Shown: one piece after another, positions 7,931-15,741 of the stretch
How positions within the stretch are numbered: position 1 is the first letter of the stretch
Layout: each line of letters opens with the position of its first letter
DNA from: Amycolatopsis coloradensis
GTDB taxonomy: Bacteria > Actinomycetota > Actinomycetes > Mycobacteriales > Pseudonocardiaceae
Assembly: GCF_001953865.1 (NCBI RefSeq)
Contig: NZ_MQUQ01000012.1
Location: forward strand, 124,001 to 188,000
Length of the DNA: 64,000 nt
Reading direction: 5' to 3'
Program-made: the position numbers and the translations under genes
The notes under the pieces: model-generated
Seen by the model: the letters and a program-made list of their open reading frames with translations, nothing else
What the model was told of the DNA's origin: nothing
Databases searched by the model: none

Positions 7931-9799
7931 ATGACTTCGCGCTCACGGCACCCCGGTGACGAATCCGCAGTGACTTCGGCACCCGCGGACTCCACCGGGC
8001 AGGCCGTCCCCGGGACCGCTTCCGCCGAACCATTCCGGAGCGAACCGGGCGCCCGCCCGCGAGCGCTCCTGCTGTCGGCGGGGCTGGTGTCGGCCGGTGC
8101 GGTCGCGCTGGCCGTCGGCGCGCTGCTGCCCGCCGTCCGGGGTGGTTCGCCCGGTTTCGCCGCCGGGCCGTTGCTGGTCGTGCTGGCCTTGGCACCCGCG
8201 GTGGCCGTGGTCTACGCCCTGGTGACCGGACGTCCGGGGCTCACGGCCGGGCTGGTGCTGGGACTGACGGCGCTCGCGCCCGGGCGGTTGCTGCTGGACC
8301 TGCAACTGCTCGCGGACGGATCCCTCGCCGCGCGTCCGGAGCTGTTCCTCGCCGACCGTCTGCTCGCACTGCCTCCGGCCGGGCCGGGACTGTGGCCGCT
8401 GGTGGGGGGCCACCTCCTCACGCTCGCCGCCGGGGCGTTCGCCGCGGGGACCGCCCGCGACGAGGCGGAACTGGCGGGCGAACTCGACGGACGCCGCCGC
8501 TGGCGGCTGCTCGGGCCGGTGCTCGGCGTGGTGGGCGGGATCGGCCTGCTGCTCGCACCGCTCGGTTCGGGCAACGCGTACCTCCTGGCGAAGAACGCCT
8601 TCGAGGGGCCGACGGTCGCGATGGCCGGATACCTGCTGCTCGCGGCCCTGCTTCCGTTGACCGTGCTCGTGGCGGTCAGTTCGCCCTCGGCCGGGGTCGG
8701 CAAGGGCGGGTTCGCCGGTGCCGGGCTGGCGGCGCTGGCGGTCGGGGTGCCGCCGGTGGCCGCGGGACTGGTCGTGGACCGGCTCTCGGTCGCGCCGGGT
8801 TCGGTGCTGGTGACCGTCGCGGGCCTGGCGCTGCTCGGGCTGGCCTTCACCCGGTTCGACGTCGAGGAAGCGGGCGAGGCGGCTACCGGTGACCTGGCGG
8901 GCGAGGCCAGGCTGCCCGGGCTGTTCTGGTGGCGGCTGGCCACCGGCGGGCTGGCGCTGCTCGCCGCCGCGGCGGCGGTCGCGGGCGCGCTGACACCGGT
9001 GCTGAAGGCCAACGGCCCGACGCCCGTCCCCGAGACACCGGCGCGCTGGCTGCTGCTCGGCGCCGCCGTCGCGCTCGCCGTACCCGCGCTGTTCGTCTTC
9101 GTGCCACGGCTTTCGCCGTTCGCCAGGGGAGTCGTCGCGGCCACGTGGGCGGGTGTCGTCCTCGCGGGCGCGGGCGTCCTGAGCGCGGCTTTGTCCGTGA
9201 CGGAGGACAAGGCGGTCGACCCGGCGCTGTTCGGCGTCGATCTCCCGCTGCCGTCGCCGGACAAGGTCGGCTACTCGGCGGGCCCGGGCGTCACCTGGAC
9301 GTTCGTCGCGCTCGCGCTGGCGGCCGTCGCCGCGCTCGCCGCGGTGATCACCGGGGTCGTGGAACGTGACGTCACCGACGACGCCGCGATGGACACCGGG
9401 CTGGACGGCTCGCGGGCGAACGGCACCGTGCTCTCCCCGGTCGTCGCCGCGGCGGTGCTGGCGATCGCGGCGTTCGGCACGCCGGTGTTCATCGCGCCCG
9501 GCTATACCGCTCCAGGCCTGTGGTCGGACTTCGGCGCGGCGTCGTGGGGCCTGCTCGGCGCGCTCGCGGTCGTCCTCGGCCTGTACGCGCTCGTCGTGCG
9601 CTCACGCCCGATCGCGGCCGCGGCCGCCTTGGCCGGTGCCGCGCTGGTGCTCGGCCTGCGCGCGGCGGAACTGCCGCTCGTCGGGTCGGAATACGAGGGC
9701 GCGTCGGCCGGGATCGGGTTCTGGCTCGCGCTGGGCGCCGCAGTCGTCTCCCTCGTCGCGGGCGTGATGGCTGTGGCGGGCTCGCGGCGGTCCGGGTGA
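7931..9799 (+). CDS. large polytopic membrane protein of unknown function
   Basis: The predicted protein has 622 residues, with a hydrophilic N-terminus of about 45 residues and then some 14 hydrophobic segments of Ala/Leu/Val/Gly character to the C-terminus (final segment GIGFWLALGAAVVSLVAGVMAVAG). No catalytic or transport motif is recognisable, and no family is assigned. I chose ATG 7931 because a TAGCGT-like -10 lies just upstream, the leaderless arrangement common in actinomycetes. An earlier start at 7868 would add 21 residues over the repeat. Its last bases overlap the GTG of the B12-binding-like gene (GTGA), so the two genes are translationally coupled. The sucCD genes follow after a 117-base gap. 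Confidence 0.85.
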   Translation: MTSRSRHPGDESAVTSAPADSTGQAVPGTASAEPFRSEPGARPRALLLSAGLVSAGAVALAVGALLPAVRGGSPGFAAGPLLVVLALAPAVAVVYALVTGRPGLTAGLVLGLTALAPGRLLLDLQLLADGSLAARPELFLADRLLALPPAGPGLWPLVGGHLLTLAAGAFAAGTARDEAELAGELDGRRRWRLLGPVLGVVGGIGLLLAPLGSGNAYLLAKNAFEGPTVAMAGYLLLAALLPLTVLVAVSSPSAGVGKGGFAGAGLAALAVGVPPVAAGLVVDRLSVAPGSVLVTVAGLALLGLAFTRFDVEEAGEAATGDLAGEARLPGLFWWRLATGGLALLAAAAAVAGALTPVLKANGPTPVPETPARWLLLGAAVALAVPALFVFVPRLSPFARGVVAATWAGVVLAGAGVLSAALSVTEDKAVDPALFGVDLPLPSPDKVGYSAGPGVTWTFVALALAAVAALAAVITGVVERDVTDDAAMDTGLDGSRANGTVLSPVVAAAVLAIAAFGTPVFIAPGYTAPGLWSDFGAASWGLLGALAVVLGLYALVVRSRPIAAAAALAGAALVLGLRAAELPLVGSEYEGASAGIGFWLALGAAVVSLVAGVMAVAGSRRSG

Positions 9800-10155
9800 C
9801 CCGTCGTCTCCTGCGCGTCGTGCTGGCCGAGTACGGCGTCGAGGAAGGTTCGGCGGTCGCGCTCGGCAGGGTGCTGCGTGACGACGGCGTCGAGGTCGTC
9901 TACGCCGGGCGCCTCGACACCCTCGACCACTTGGTCCGGACGGCCGAACAGGAGGATCCGGACATCCTCGGCGTGGTGCGAGGCGCGAGTGAGCCGGAAG
10001 GGCTCGCCGAAGCGCTCCCCGACGTCCTTCTCTTCGCGGTCGGTAACGGCGCAGGCGAGTTCGAAAACGCCTTCGAAAGCCTGGAAGAGGCGGCGAACTG
10101 GGTCTCCGGTGTGCGGTCTCACACCGTGGAAACACCGTCTGACCGCGTACGGTGA
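9796..10155 (+). CDS. B12-binding-domain-like protein lacking the cobalamin histidine
   Basis: The protein has 119 residues from GTG 9796, overlapping the preceding stop by four bases. It follows the outline of the C-terminal B12-binding Rossmann fold of methylmalonyl-CoA mutase: LRVVLAEYG, ALGRVLRDDGVEVVYAGR, LVRTAEQEDPDILGVV, DVLLFAVGNG. The region that normally carries DxHxxG, whose His ligates cobalt, reads EYGVEEGS, so the His is absent and about two residues are missing. It is therefore unlikely to bind cobalamin in the usual way. Just downstream lie the genes for succinyl-CoA synthetase, which uses the product of methylmalonyl-CoA mutase. A regulatory or structural role linked to that pathway is a guess. 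Confidence 0.72.
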   Translation: MTRRLLRVVLAEYGVEEGSAVALGRVLRDDGVEVVYAGRLDTLDHLVRTAEQEDPDILGVVRGASEPEGLAEALPDVLLFAVGNGAGEFENAFESLEEAANWVSGVRSHTVETPSDRVR

Positions 10156-10272
10156 CCGACTTCACCAGATGCGGAGTCCCCGGCTTCTGCGCAGGTCGCT
10201 AACCTCGACTGGTCCGACAGCGCGGTCCGGCAACGGACCACCACAGTGGCGTGTCGTCAGGAGACTGGAGTA

Positions 10273-11442
10273 GTGGACCTCTACGAATACCAGGCGAGGG
10301 ATCTCTTCGCCGCCCACGGAGTACCGGTTCTGCCGGGTGCCGTGGCAAACACCCCCGAAGAAGCCAAGGCCACCGCCGAGAAGATCGGCAACCAGGTCGT
10401 CATCAAGGCGCAGGTCAAGACCGGCGGCCGCGGCAAGGCCGGCGGCGTCAAGCTGGCCCAGACGCCGGACGAGGCCGCGGAAAAGGCCGAGGCGATCCTC
10501 GGTCTCGACATCAAGGGTCACATCACGCGTCGCGTGCTGGTGGCCGAAGCCTCGGACATCGCCGAGGAGTACTACTTCTCCTTCCTGCTGGACCGTGCGA
10601 ACCGCACCTTCCTCGCGATGGCTTCGGCCGAAGGTGGCGTGGAGATCGAGCAGTTGGCCGTCGAGCGTCCCGAAGCGCTCGCGAAGATCCCGGTCGACGC
10701 GATCATCGGTGTCGACAAGGCGAAGGCCGTCGAGATCCTGACCGCGGGCAAGTTCCCGGAGAACGTGGTCGACGAGGCCGCCGACGTCGTCGTGAAGCTC
10801 TGGGAGACCTTCGTCTCCGAGGACGCGACGCTGGTCGAGGTCAATCCGCTGGTCCGTGACCCGCAGGACAAGATCATCGCCCTCGACGGCAAGGTCACCC
10901 TCGACGAGAACGCCTCGTTCCGTCAGCCGGGCCACGAGGCCCTGGTCGACAAGGACGCGGAGAACCCGCTCGAGGCGAAGGCCAAGGCCAAGGACCTCAA
11001 CTACGTCAAGCTCGACGGCCAGGTCGGCATCATCGGCAACGGCGCGGGCCTCGTGATGTCCACTTTGGACGTCGTGGCCTACGCGGGCGAGAAGCACGGC
11101 GGCGTCAAGCCCGCCAACTTCCTCGACATCGGCGGCGGCGCCTCGGCCGAGGTCATGGCGGCCGGACTGGACGTCATCCTCAACGACACCGACGTGAAGA
11201 GCGTCTTCGTCAACGTCTTCGGCGGCATCACCGCTTGCGACGCGGTCGCGAACGGCATCGTCGAGGCGCTGAAGATCCTGGGCGACGAGGCCACCAAGCC
11301 GCTCGTCGTGCGGCTGGACGGCAACAACGTCATCGAGGGTCGCCAGATCCTGGCCGACGCGAACCACCCGCTGGTCACCGTGGTGGACACAATGGACAAC
11401 GCGGCCGACAAGGCCGCCGAGCTCGCCGCGGCAGGTGCGTGA
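10273..11442 (+). CDS. sucC: succinyl-CoA synthetase (ADP-forming) beta subunit
   Basis: The 389-residue ATP-grasp beta subunit of succinate-CoA ligase performs the substrate-level phosphorylation step of the TCA cycle with SucD. MDLYEYQARDLFAAHGVPVLPG is the canonical N-terminus. VVIKAQVKTGGRGKAGGVKLA contains the nucleotide-binding lysine and glycine loop. VEVNPLV carries the metal-binding Glu/Asn pair, and GNGAGLVMSTLDVV with FLDIGGGASAEVM forms the C-terminal CoA-ligase Rossmann part. The GTG start follows GGAG. The sucD start lies two bases after the stop, so the pair forms an operon. Length is normal for the family. Confidence 0.97.
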   Translation: MDLYEYQARDLFAAHGVPVLPGAVANTPEEAKATAEKIGNQVVIKAQVKTGGRGKAGGVKLAQTPDEAAEKAEAILGLDIKGHITRRVLVAEASDIAEEYYFSFLLDRANRTFLAMASAEGGVEIEQLAVERPEALAKIPVDAIIGVDKAKAVEILTAGKFPENVVDEAADVVVKLWETFVSEDATLVEVNPLVRDPQDKIIALDGKVTLDENASFRQPGHEALVDKDAENPLEAKAKAKDLNYVKLDGQVGIIGNGAGLVMSTLDVVAYAGEKHGGVKPANFLDIGGGASAEVMAAGLDVILNDTDVKSVFVNVFGGITACDAVANGIVEALKILGDEATKPLVVRLDGNNVIEGRQILADANHPLVTVVDTMDNAADKAAELAAAGA

Positions 11443-11443
11443 G

Positions 11444-12331
11444 ATGTCGATCTTCATCAACGAGAACAGCAAGGTCATCGTCCAGGGGCTCACCGGCTCC
11501 GAGGGCATGAAGCACGCGACCAAGATGCTGAAGTCCGGCACGAACATCGTGGGTGGCGTCAACGCCCGCAAGGCAGGCCAGACCGTTTCCGTCGAGGGCA
11601 AGGACCTCACCGTGTTCGGCACGGTCGAGGAGGCCATCAAGGAGACCGGCGCCGACGTTTCGGTCATCTTCGTGCCGCCGAAGTTCGCCAAGGACGCGGT
11701 CATCGAGGCGATCGACGCCGAGATCCCGCTCGCCGTGGTGATCACTGAGGGCATCCCGGTGCACGACTCGGCCTACTTCTGGGCGCACGCGGTCGCGACG
11801 GGCAACAAGACCCGCATCATCGGGCCGAACTGCCCCGGCGTGATCAGCCCCGGCAAGTCGAACGCGGGCATCATCCCGGCCGACATCACCGGTGCCGGCC
11901 CGATCGGTCTCGTGTCGAAGTCGGGCACGCTGACCTACCAGATGATGTACGAGCTGCGTGACATCGGTTTCTCGACCGGTGTCGGCATCGGCGGCGACCC
12001 GATCATCGGCACCACGCACATCGACGCCCTCGAGGCGTTCGAGGCCGACCCCGAGACCAAGGTCATCGTGATGATCGGCGAGATCGGCGGCGACGCCGAA
12101 GAGCGTGCCGCGGCCTACATCAAGGACAACGTCACGAAGCCGGTCGTCGGCTACGTCGCGGGCTTCACCGCGCCCGAGGGCAAGACCATGGGCCACGCCG
12201 GCGCCATCGTCTCCGGCTCCTCCGGCACGGCCGCCGCCAAGAAGGAGGCCCTCGAGGCCGCCGGCGTCAAGGTCGGGAAGACCCCGAGCGAGACCGCCGT
12301 CCTGGCACGCGAGCTGTACAACAGCCTCTGA
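11444..12331 (+). CDS. sucD: succinyl-CoA synthetase alpha subunit
   Basis: The 295-residue alpha subunit partners with SucC. The N-terminal CoA-binding Rossmann domain is seen in VIVQGLTGSEGMKHATKMLKSG and VGGVNARKAG. IIGPNCPGVISPGKSNAGIIP and VGIGGDPIIGTTHIDALEAFEADPETK are hallmarks of the family. The active-site histidine that becomes phosphorylated is in KTMGHAGAIVSG. I chose ATG 11444 because it gives the standard MSIFINENSKVIVQG start and sits directly after the sucC stop. A strong hairpin at 12356 ends the operon. Confidence 0.97.
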   Translation: MSIFINENSKVIVQGLTGSEGMKHATKMLKSGTNIVGGVNARKAGQTVSVEGKDLTVFGTVEEAIKETGADVSVIFVPPKFAKDAVIEAIDAEIPLAVVITEGIPVHDSAYFWAHAVATGNKTRIIGPNCPGVISPGKSNAGIIPADITGAGPIGLVSKSGTLTYQMMYELRDIGFSTGVGIGGDPIIGTTHIDALEAFEADPETKVIVMIGEIGGDAEERAAAYIKDNVTKPVVGYVAGFTAPEGKTMGHAGAIVSGSSGTAAAKKEALEAAGVKVGKTPSETAVLARELYNSL

Positions 12332-12355
12332 TCTTTCGGAGACTGAGCACTTCCC

Positions 12356-12393
12356 CGGCGGGCCGGGCACCCACCCAGGTGCCCGGCCCGCCG
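12356..12393 (+). terminator. terminator of the sucCD operon
   Basis: A perfect 16-bp inverted repeat (12356-12371 with 12378-12393) has a 6-base loop CACCCA, 24 bases after the sucD stop. It has no long T-run, as is common for actinobacterial terminators. Confidence 0.88.
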
Positions 12394-12397
12394 ACTT

Positions 12398-12455
12398 GCG
12401 TTCAGCCCCCTAATCGCGATCCGGCGACCGGAGCGCGTTTAGCGGGCTAAACGCG
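12398..12455. repeat. family B element followed by family A palindrome
   Basis: Positions 12398-12424 carry family B (GCGTTCAGCCCCCTA then ATCGCGATCCGG). Positions 12434-12455 carry an exact family A palindrome (arms CGCGTTTAGC and GCTAAACGCG, centre GG). Both lie in the gap between the sucCD terminator and the DUF5336 gene. Confidence 0.85.
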
Positions 12456-12633
12456 AAACGCACGTCGCTGAGGGGTTCCGCGCGGAACCCGATCGGGTGT
12501 ACAGACGTCTCAGAGCCCGAGGCGAGAGATGACCGCGTGCGTGCGCTAGCGTTCGAGCATCACAGCCGCCTCGTTTTGTCCCGGGGGTCCCGCGTGCCCC
12601 GGGGTGCCGGTCCAACGACAGGAGAGCATTCGG

Positions 12634-13458
12634 ATGTCCTATCCCAGCGGTGGGCCCGGCTACCCCCAGCAGGGTGGCGGCCAGCAACACCCCAGCCCAG
12701 GATCGGGAGCCTTCCCGCAGCAGCAGGCGCCGTCGTCACCGGCGACCCCGCTGAACCTGGCGTTGCTGCTCGCGCTCGCCGTCACCGTCCTCGGCCTGGT
12801 GCAGTTCTTCATCGGTTTCTCCGACGAGGCCGACGCCGCCAAGGAGGTCTCGGTCTTCCTCCTGGTCGGCGGTCTGCTCGCGGCACTGCACGCGCTGCCG
12901 CGCGGCCCGAAGGTGCTGCCGTTCGCCGCGCTGTTCAGCGTGCTCGGCGCGTTCGGCGCGCTCGACCTGATCATCGGCTACCCGACCGTCGACGGCGGGG
13001 AGGGCCGCCCGGAGGTCTCGGTCCCGGGCATCATCACCGTGGTGCTGATCCTCGGCATCCTGCAGATGCTGGTCGCGGTCGCGGCGCTGCTGTTCGAGCA
13101 CGACGTCCTCAAGCTGCCCGCCGCGAAGCCGCAGCAGCAGGCGCCGCAGGCCCCCTACAGCCAGCAGTTCCCGCAGCAAAGCCCGCAGGGTCCGTTCGGC
13201 CAGCAGGGTCAGCAGGGCCCGGCCGCCACGCAGGTCCAGCCGTTCCCCGGCGCGGGTCAGCAGCAGGGCCAGCCGCAGGGTGAGCCGTCCGGCCCGTTCG
13301 CGCAGCCGGGCGGGTTCCAGCCGCCGGTCACGCAGCCGCCGGGCCAGCAGGCCACGACGTACGCGCCCCAGCAGGGCCAGTTCTTCCAGCAGCCGCCGTC
13401 CTCGGAACAGGGCCAGAACCCGGGTACGCCGCCGGGTGGTCTCGACCGGCAAAGCTGA
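12634..13458 (+). CDS. DUF5336 family membrane protein with Gln/Pro-rich tail
   Basis: The protein has 274 residues. MSYPSGGPGYPQQGGGQQ is the signature N-terminus of DUF5336 proteins. Four hydrophobic segments follow at about residues 43-60, 72-87, 95-112 and 128-150. The last 110 residues are a low-complexity Gln/Pro/Gly tail with repeated QQGQ, PQG and QPPG motifs and almost no hydrophobic residues. The product is an inner-membrane protein with a disordered C-terminal tail. No enzymatic role is known for the family. ATG 12634 follows AGGAGAG. It is a single gene with its own terminator directly downstream. Confidence 0.85.
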   Translation: MSYPSGGPGYPQQGGGQQHPSPGSGAFPQQQAPSSPATPLNLALLLALAVTVLGLVQFFIGFSDEADAAKEVSVFLLVGGLLAALHALPRGPKVLPFAALFSVLGAFGALDLIIGYPTVDGGEGRPEVSVPGIITVVLILGILQMLVAVAALLFEHDVLKLPAAKPQQQAPQAPYSQQFPQQSPQGPFGQQGQQGPAATQVQPFPGAGQQQGQPQGEPSGPFAQPGGFQPPVTQPPGQQATTYAPQQGQFFQQPPSSEQGQNPGTPPGGLDRQS

Positions 13459-13472
13459 CTTTTCGCACCAAG

Positions 13473-13511
13473 AAGCACCCACTGTGACTCTCCGTGTCAC
13501 AGTGGGTGCTT
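13473..13511 (+). terminator. strong intrinsic terminator after the DUF5336 gene
   Basis: Arms 13473-13488 and 13496-13511 are a perfect 16-bp stem (AAGCACCCACTGTGAC and complement) with a 7-base loop, followed by TTTCTTTTCC. It starts 15 bases after the stop codon. Confidence 0.93.
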
Positions 13512-13613
13512 TTCTTTTCCCGGTTACCCGACCGGGTGGGTTGGGCCACGTGCGCCACCCGATGGCGGCGTGCCTCACCCGGACGGCCCAGTCCGGATGT
13601 CATGGTGCGGATC

Positions 13614-15047
13614 ATGAAGCTGCTCACCCGCGACGAACGCCCGCCGGGCGAAGAGCCGGTGAGCGACCTCGTCCCCGAGCCGGAGGTGTCCAGGGCGAAG
13701 CGGGTTCGGGTGTTGCTCACCGCGGCCTGCACGTCCTTGCTCTTCTCCTACACCGCGGTCGCGACGGTTCTCGCGGTGGTCGCGTTCGCCGCCGACCGCA
13801 TCCGGTTCTCCACCGTGGGCGCCCTGCTCGCCGCCGGACCCGGCTGGCTCGCCGCGTGGCAAGTGGAACTCGAACTCGGCGGTCATCCGCTCGGTGTGCT
13901 GCCGCTGCTTCCGACGCTCGTCGTCGCGGGGCTCGCGGCGAGGACGGCCGCGCGCGCCGTGCGCCGGATCGGTGGCCGGACCCCGGCGGCCGCCGTCCCC
14001 GTGGTGGCGGTGACAGCCGGGGCGCACGCGCTGTTCGGCGCGGTCATCGCCATGCTGGCAGGCGGATCGCCGATCGGGGTGAACCCGCTGACCGCCTTCT
14101 GCGTGCCGGGACTCCTCGCCGGACTCGCCGCCGTCGCGGGCGTCGCCAAGGTCTGCGGGCTTCCCGCCGCGGTGCGGGACCGGTTCGACCCGGTGGCCGT
14201 GCATGGCCTGCGGGCGGGCGCGCTCGGCCTCGCCGCGCTGGTCGCCTGTGGCGCGGCGGTGTTCACCGTCGCCACCGCGTTGGCCTGGTCCACTGTGGAC
14301 AGTCTGTTCGAACCAGGGCTCGGTGCGAGCTCCGGCCTGTTCGTGCTTTCCGTGGCGTACCTGCCGAACGCGGTCGTCGCCGCGTTGTCCTTCATCACCG
14401 GTCCGGGTTTTTCGGTCGGTTCGCTGACCGTCGGCATGTTCGGCTACCAGGAAGGACAGCTGCCCGGAGTGCCGGTGCTGGCGGGGATCCCGTCGCACCC
14501 CGCGGTCTGGTGGCCGGCGTTGCTGCTCCTGCCCGCGCTGGTCGGCGCGCTCGTCGGCTGGAAGATCCGCGCGATCGACGAGGAGCCGATGCCGCGGATG
14601 CGGGCGGTCGCCGTCGCGGGCGCGCTCGTCGCGTTCGGCTGCGTCGCCCTCGGCACCCTTTCCGGCGGCAGGCTCGGTGACGGGCCGTTCGACCCGGTCA
14701 GCGTGCCGGTCGGGGTCGCGTCGGTGATCGCCTTCTGCTGGATCGTCATTCCCGGCGGGTTCGTCGCCTTTTTCGCCGGAGCGCACGAGCCGCCCGAACC
14801 GCCGGGTGAGTCCGAAGCTACCGTCGAGGTCGAGGAAGAAGAGGTCTTCGAAGCCGACGAAGAAGCCGTCGAGCCTGAAGAAGCCGAAGCAGGGCCGGGC
14901 GACGACGATCTGGACGACGAGGCCGAAGCGGAACTCGCCCGCGAGCTAGGTGAAGATTCCGGCGAAACCCCGCCCGAGCAGGACATCGCTGTGACCGAGT
15001 CCACCGACGGGTCCGGCGGCGAAAGCGCCCACGGCAGCGACCGTTAG
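13614..15047 (+). CDS. DUF6350 family polytopic membrane protein with acidic tail
   Basis: About 477 residues. After a short acidic N-terminus the protein has roughly nine membrane segments (for example LLTAACTSLLFSYTAVATVLAVVAF, LGVLPLLPTLVVAGLAARTAARAV and SVIAFCWIVIPGGFVAFFAG). It ends in a 90-residue tail packed with Glu and Asp (EEEEVFEADEEAVEPEEAEAG). This organisation and the GPGWLAAWQVELELGGHPLGVLPLLPT segment match DUF6350 proteins, which in actinomycetes are regularly found just upstream of purN. The function is unknown. A start at ATG 13602 would add four residues, and no strong ribosome site settles the choice. The purN gene follows after about 60 bases. Confidence 0.85.
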   Translation: MKLLTRDERPPGEEPVSDLVPEPEVSRAKRVRVLLTAACTSLLFSYTAVATVLAVVAFAADRIRFSTVGALLAAGPGWLAAWQVELELGGHPLGVLPLLPTLVVAGLAARTAARAVRRIGGRTPAAAVPVVAVTAGAHALFGAVIAMLAGGSPIGVNPLTAFCVPGLLAGLAAVAGVAKVCGLPAAVRDRFDPVAVHGLRAGALGLAALVACGAAVFTVATALAWSTVDSLFEPGLGASSGLFVLSVAYLPNAVVAALSFITGPGFSVGSLTVGMFGYQEGQLPGVPVLAGIPSHPAVWWPALLLLPALVGALVGWKIRAIDEEPMPRMRAVAVAGALVAFGCVALGTLSGGRLGDGPFDPVSVPVGVASVIAFCWIVIPGGFVAFFAGAHEPPEPPGESEATVEVEEEEVFEADEEAVEPEEAEAGPGDDDLDDEAEAELARELGEDSGETPPEQDIAVTESTDGSGGESAHGSDR

Positions 15048-15111
15048 GGTTGTCGCGACCAGGTGAAGCGCCGTACGCCCGAGTGCGTACCGCCGTGGCA
15101 AGGAGCCCGTT

Positions 15112-15741
15112 CTGGCTAGTCGGTTGGACCTGCCCACTCCGGTGAAGCTCGTCGTCCTCGCGTCCGGTTCCGGCACGCTGCTGCAAGCCGTGCTCGACGC
15201 GGTCGAAAAGCCGAACTTCCCGGCGAAGGTGGTCGCCGTCGGAGCCGACCGCACCGGGATCGAAGCGCTCACCCGGGCCGAACGCGCCGGCGTGCCGTCG
15301 TTCGCCGTGCGGATGGCCGACCATCCGGACCGCGTGGCGTGGGACAAGGCGATCACCGAAGCCGTCGCCGCCTACCAGCCCGACCTGGTCGTCTCGGCGG
15401 GGTTCATGAAGATCCTCGGCGCCGAATTCCTCGCGCGGTTCCCCGGCCGCGTGATCAACACGCATCCGGCGTTGCTGCCGTCGTTCCCCGGCGCGCACGC
15501 CGTGGCCGACGCGCTGGCGATGGCCGTCAAGATCACCGGGTCGACGGTGCATTTCGTCGACGCCGGAGTGGACACCGGGCCGATCATCGCGCAGGAGCCG
15601 GTGATCGTGGAGTCCGATGACGACGAGCACGTCCTGCACGAGCGGATCAAGGCCGTGGAACGCAGGCTCCTGGTGGAAACGATCGAAAGACTCGGCCGGA
15701 GCGGGTGCGCGGTCGAGGGACGAAAGGTGAGGTTTTCGTGA
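15112..15741 (+). CDS. purN: phosphoribosylglycinamide formyltransferase
   Basis: Folate-dependent GAR transformylase is the third step of purine synthesis (GAR to FGAR using 10-formyl-THF). Motifs: KLVVLASGSGTLLQAVLDAV (phosphate-binding loop), FMKILGAEFLARFPGRVINTHPALLPSFPG (catalytic Asn/His, HPALLPSF signature), and GSTVHFVDAGVDTGPIIAQEPV (catalytic Asp). The first conventional start is TTG 15124, but no ribosome site is near it. A CTG at 15112 in the same frame lies six bases after AAGGAG and yields MASRLDLPTP, so I annotate CTG as the likely start and keep TTG as the alternative. The 3' end overlaps the purH GTG by four bases. The product is cytosolic. Confidence 0.93.
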   Translation: MASRLDLPTPVKLVVLASGSGTLLQAVLDAVEKPNFPAKVVAVGADRTGIEALTRAERAGVPSFAVRMADHPDRVAWDKAITEAVAAYQPDLVVSAGFMKILGAEFLARFPGRVINTHPALLPSFPGAHAVADALAMAVKITGSTVHFVDAGVDTGPIIAQEPVIVESDDDEHVLHERIKAVERRLLVETIERLGRSGCAVEGRKVRFS

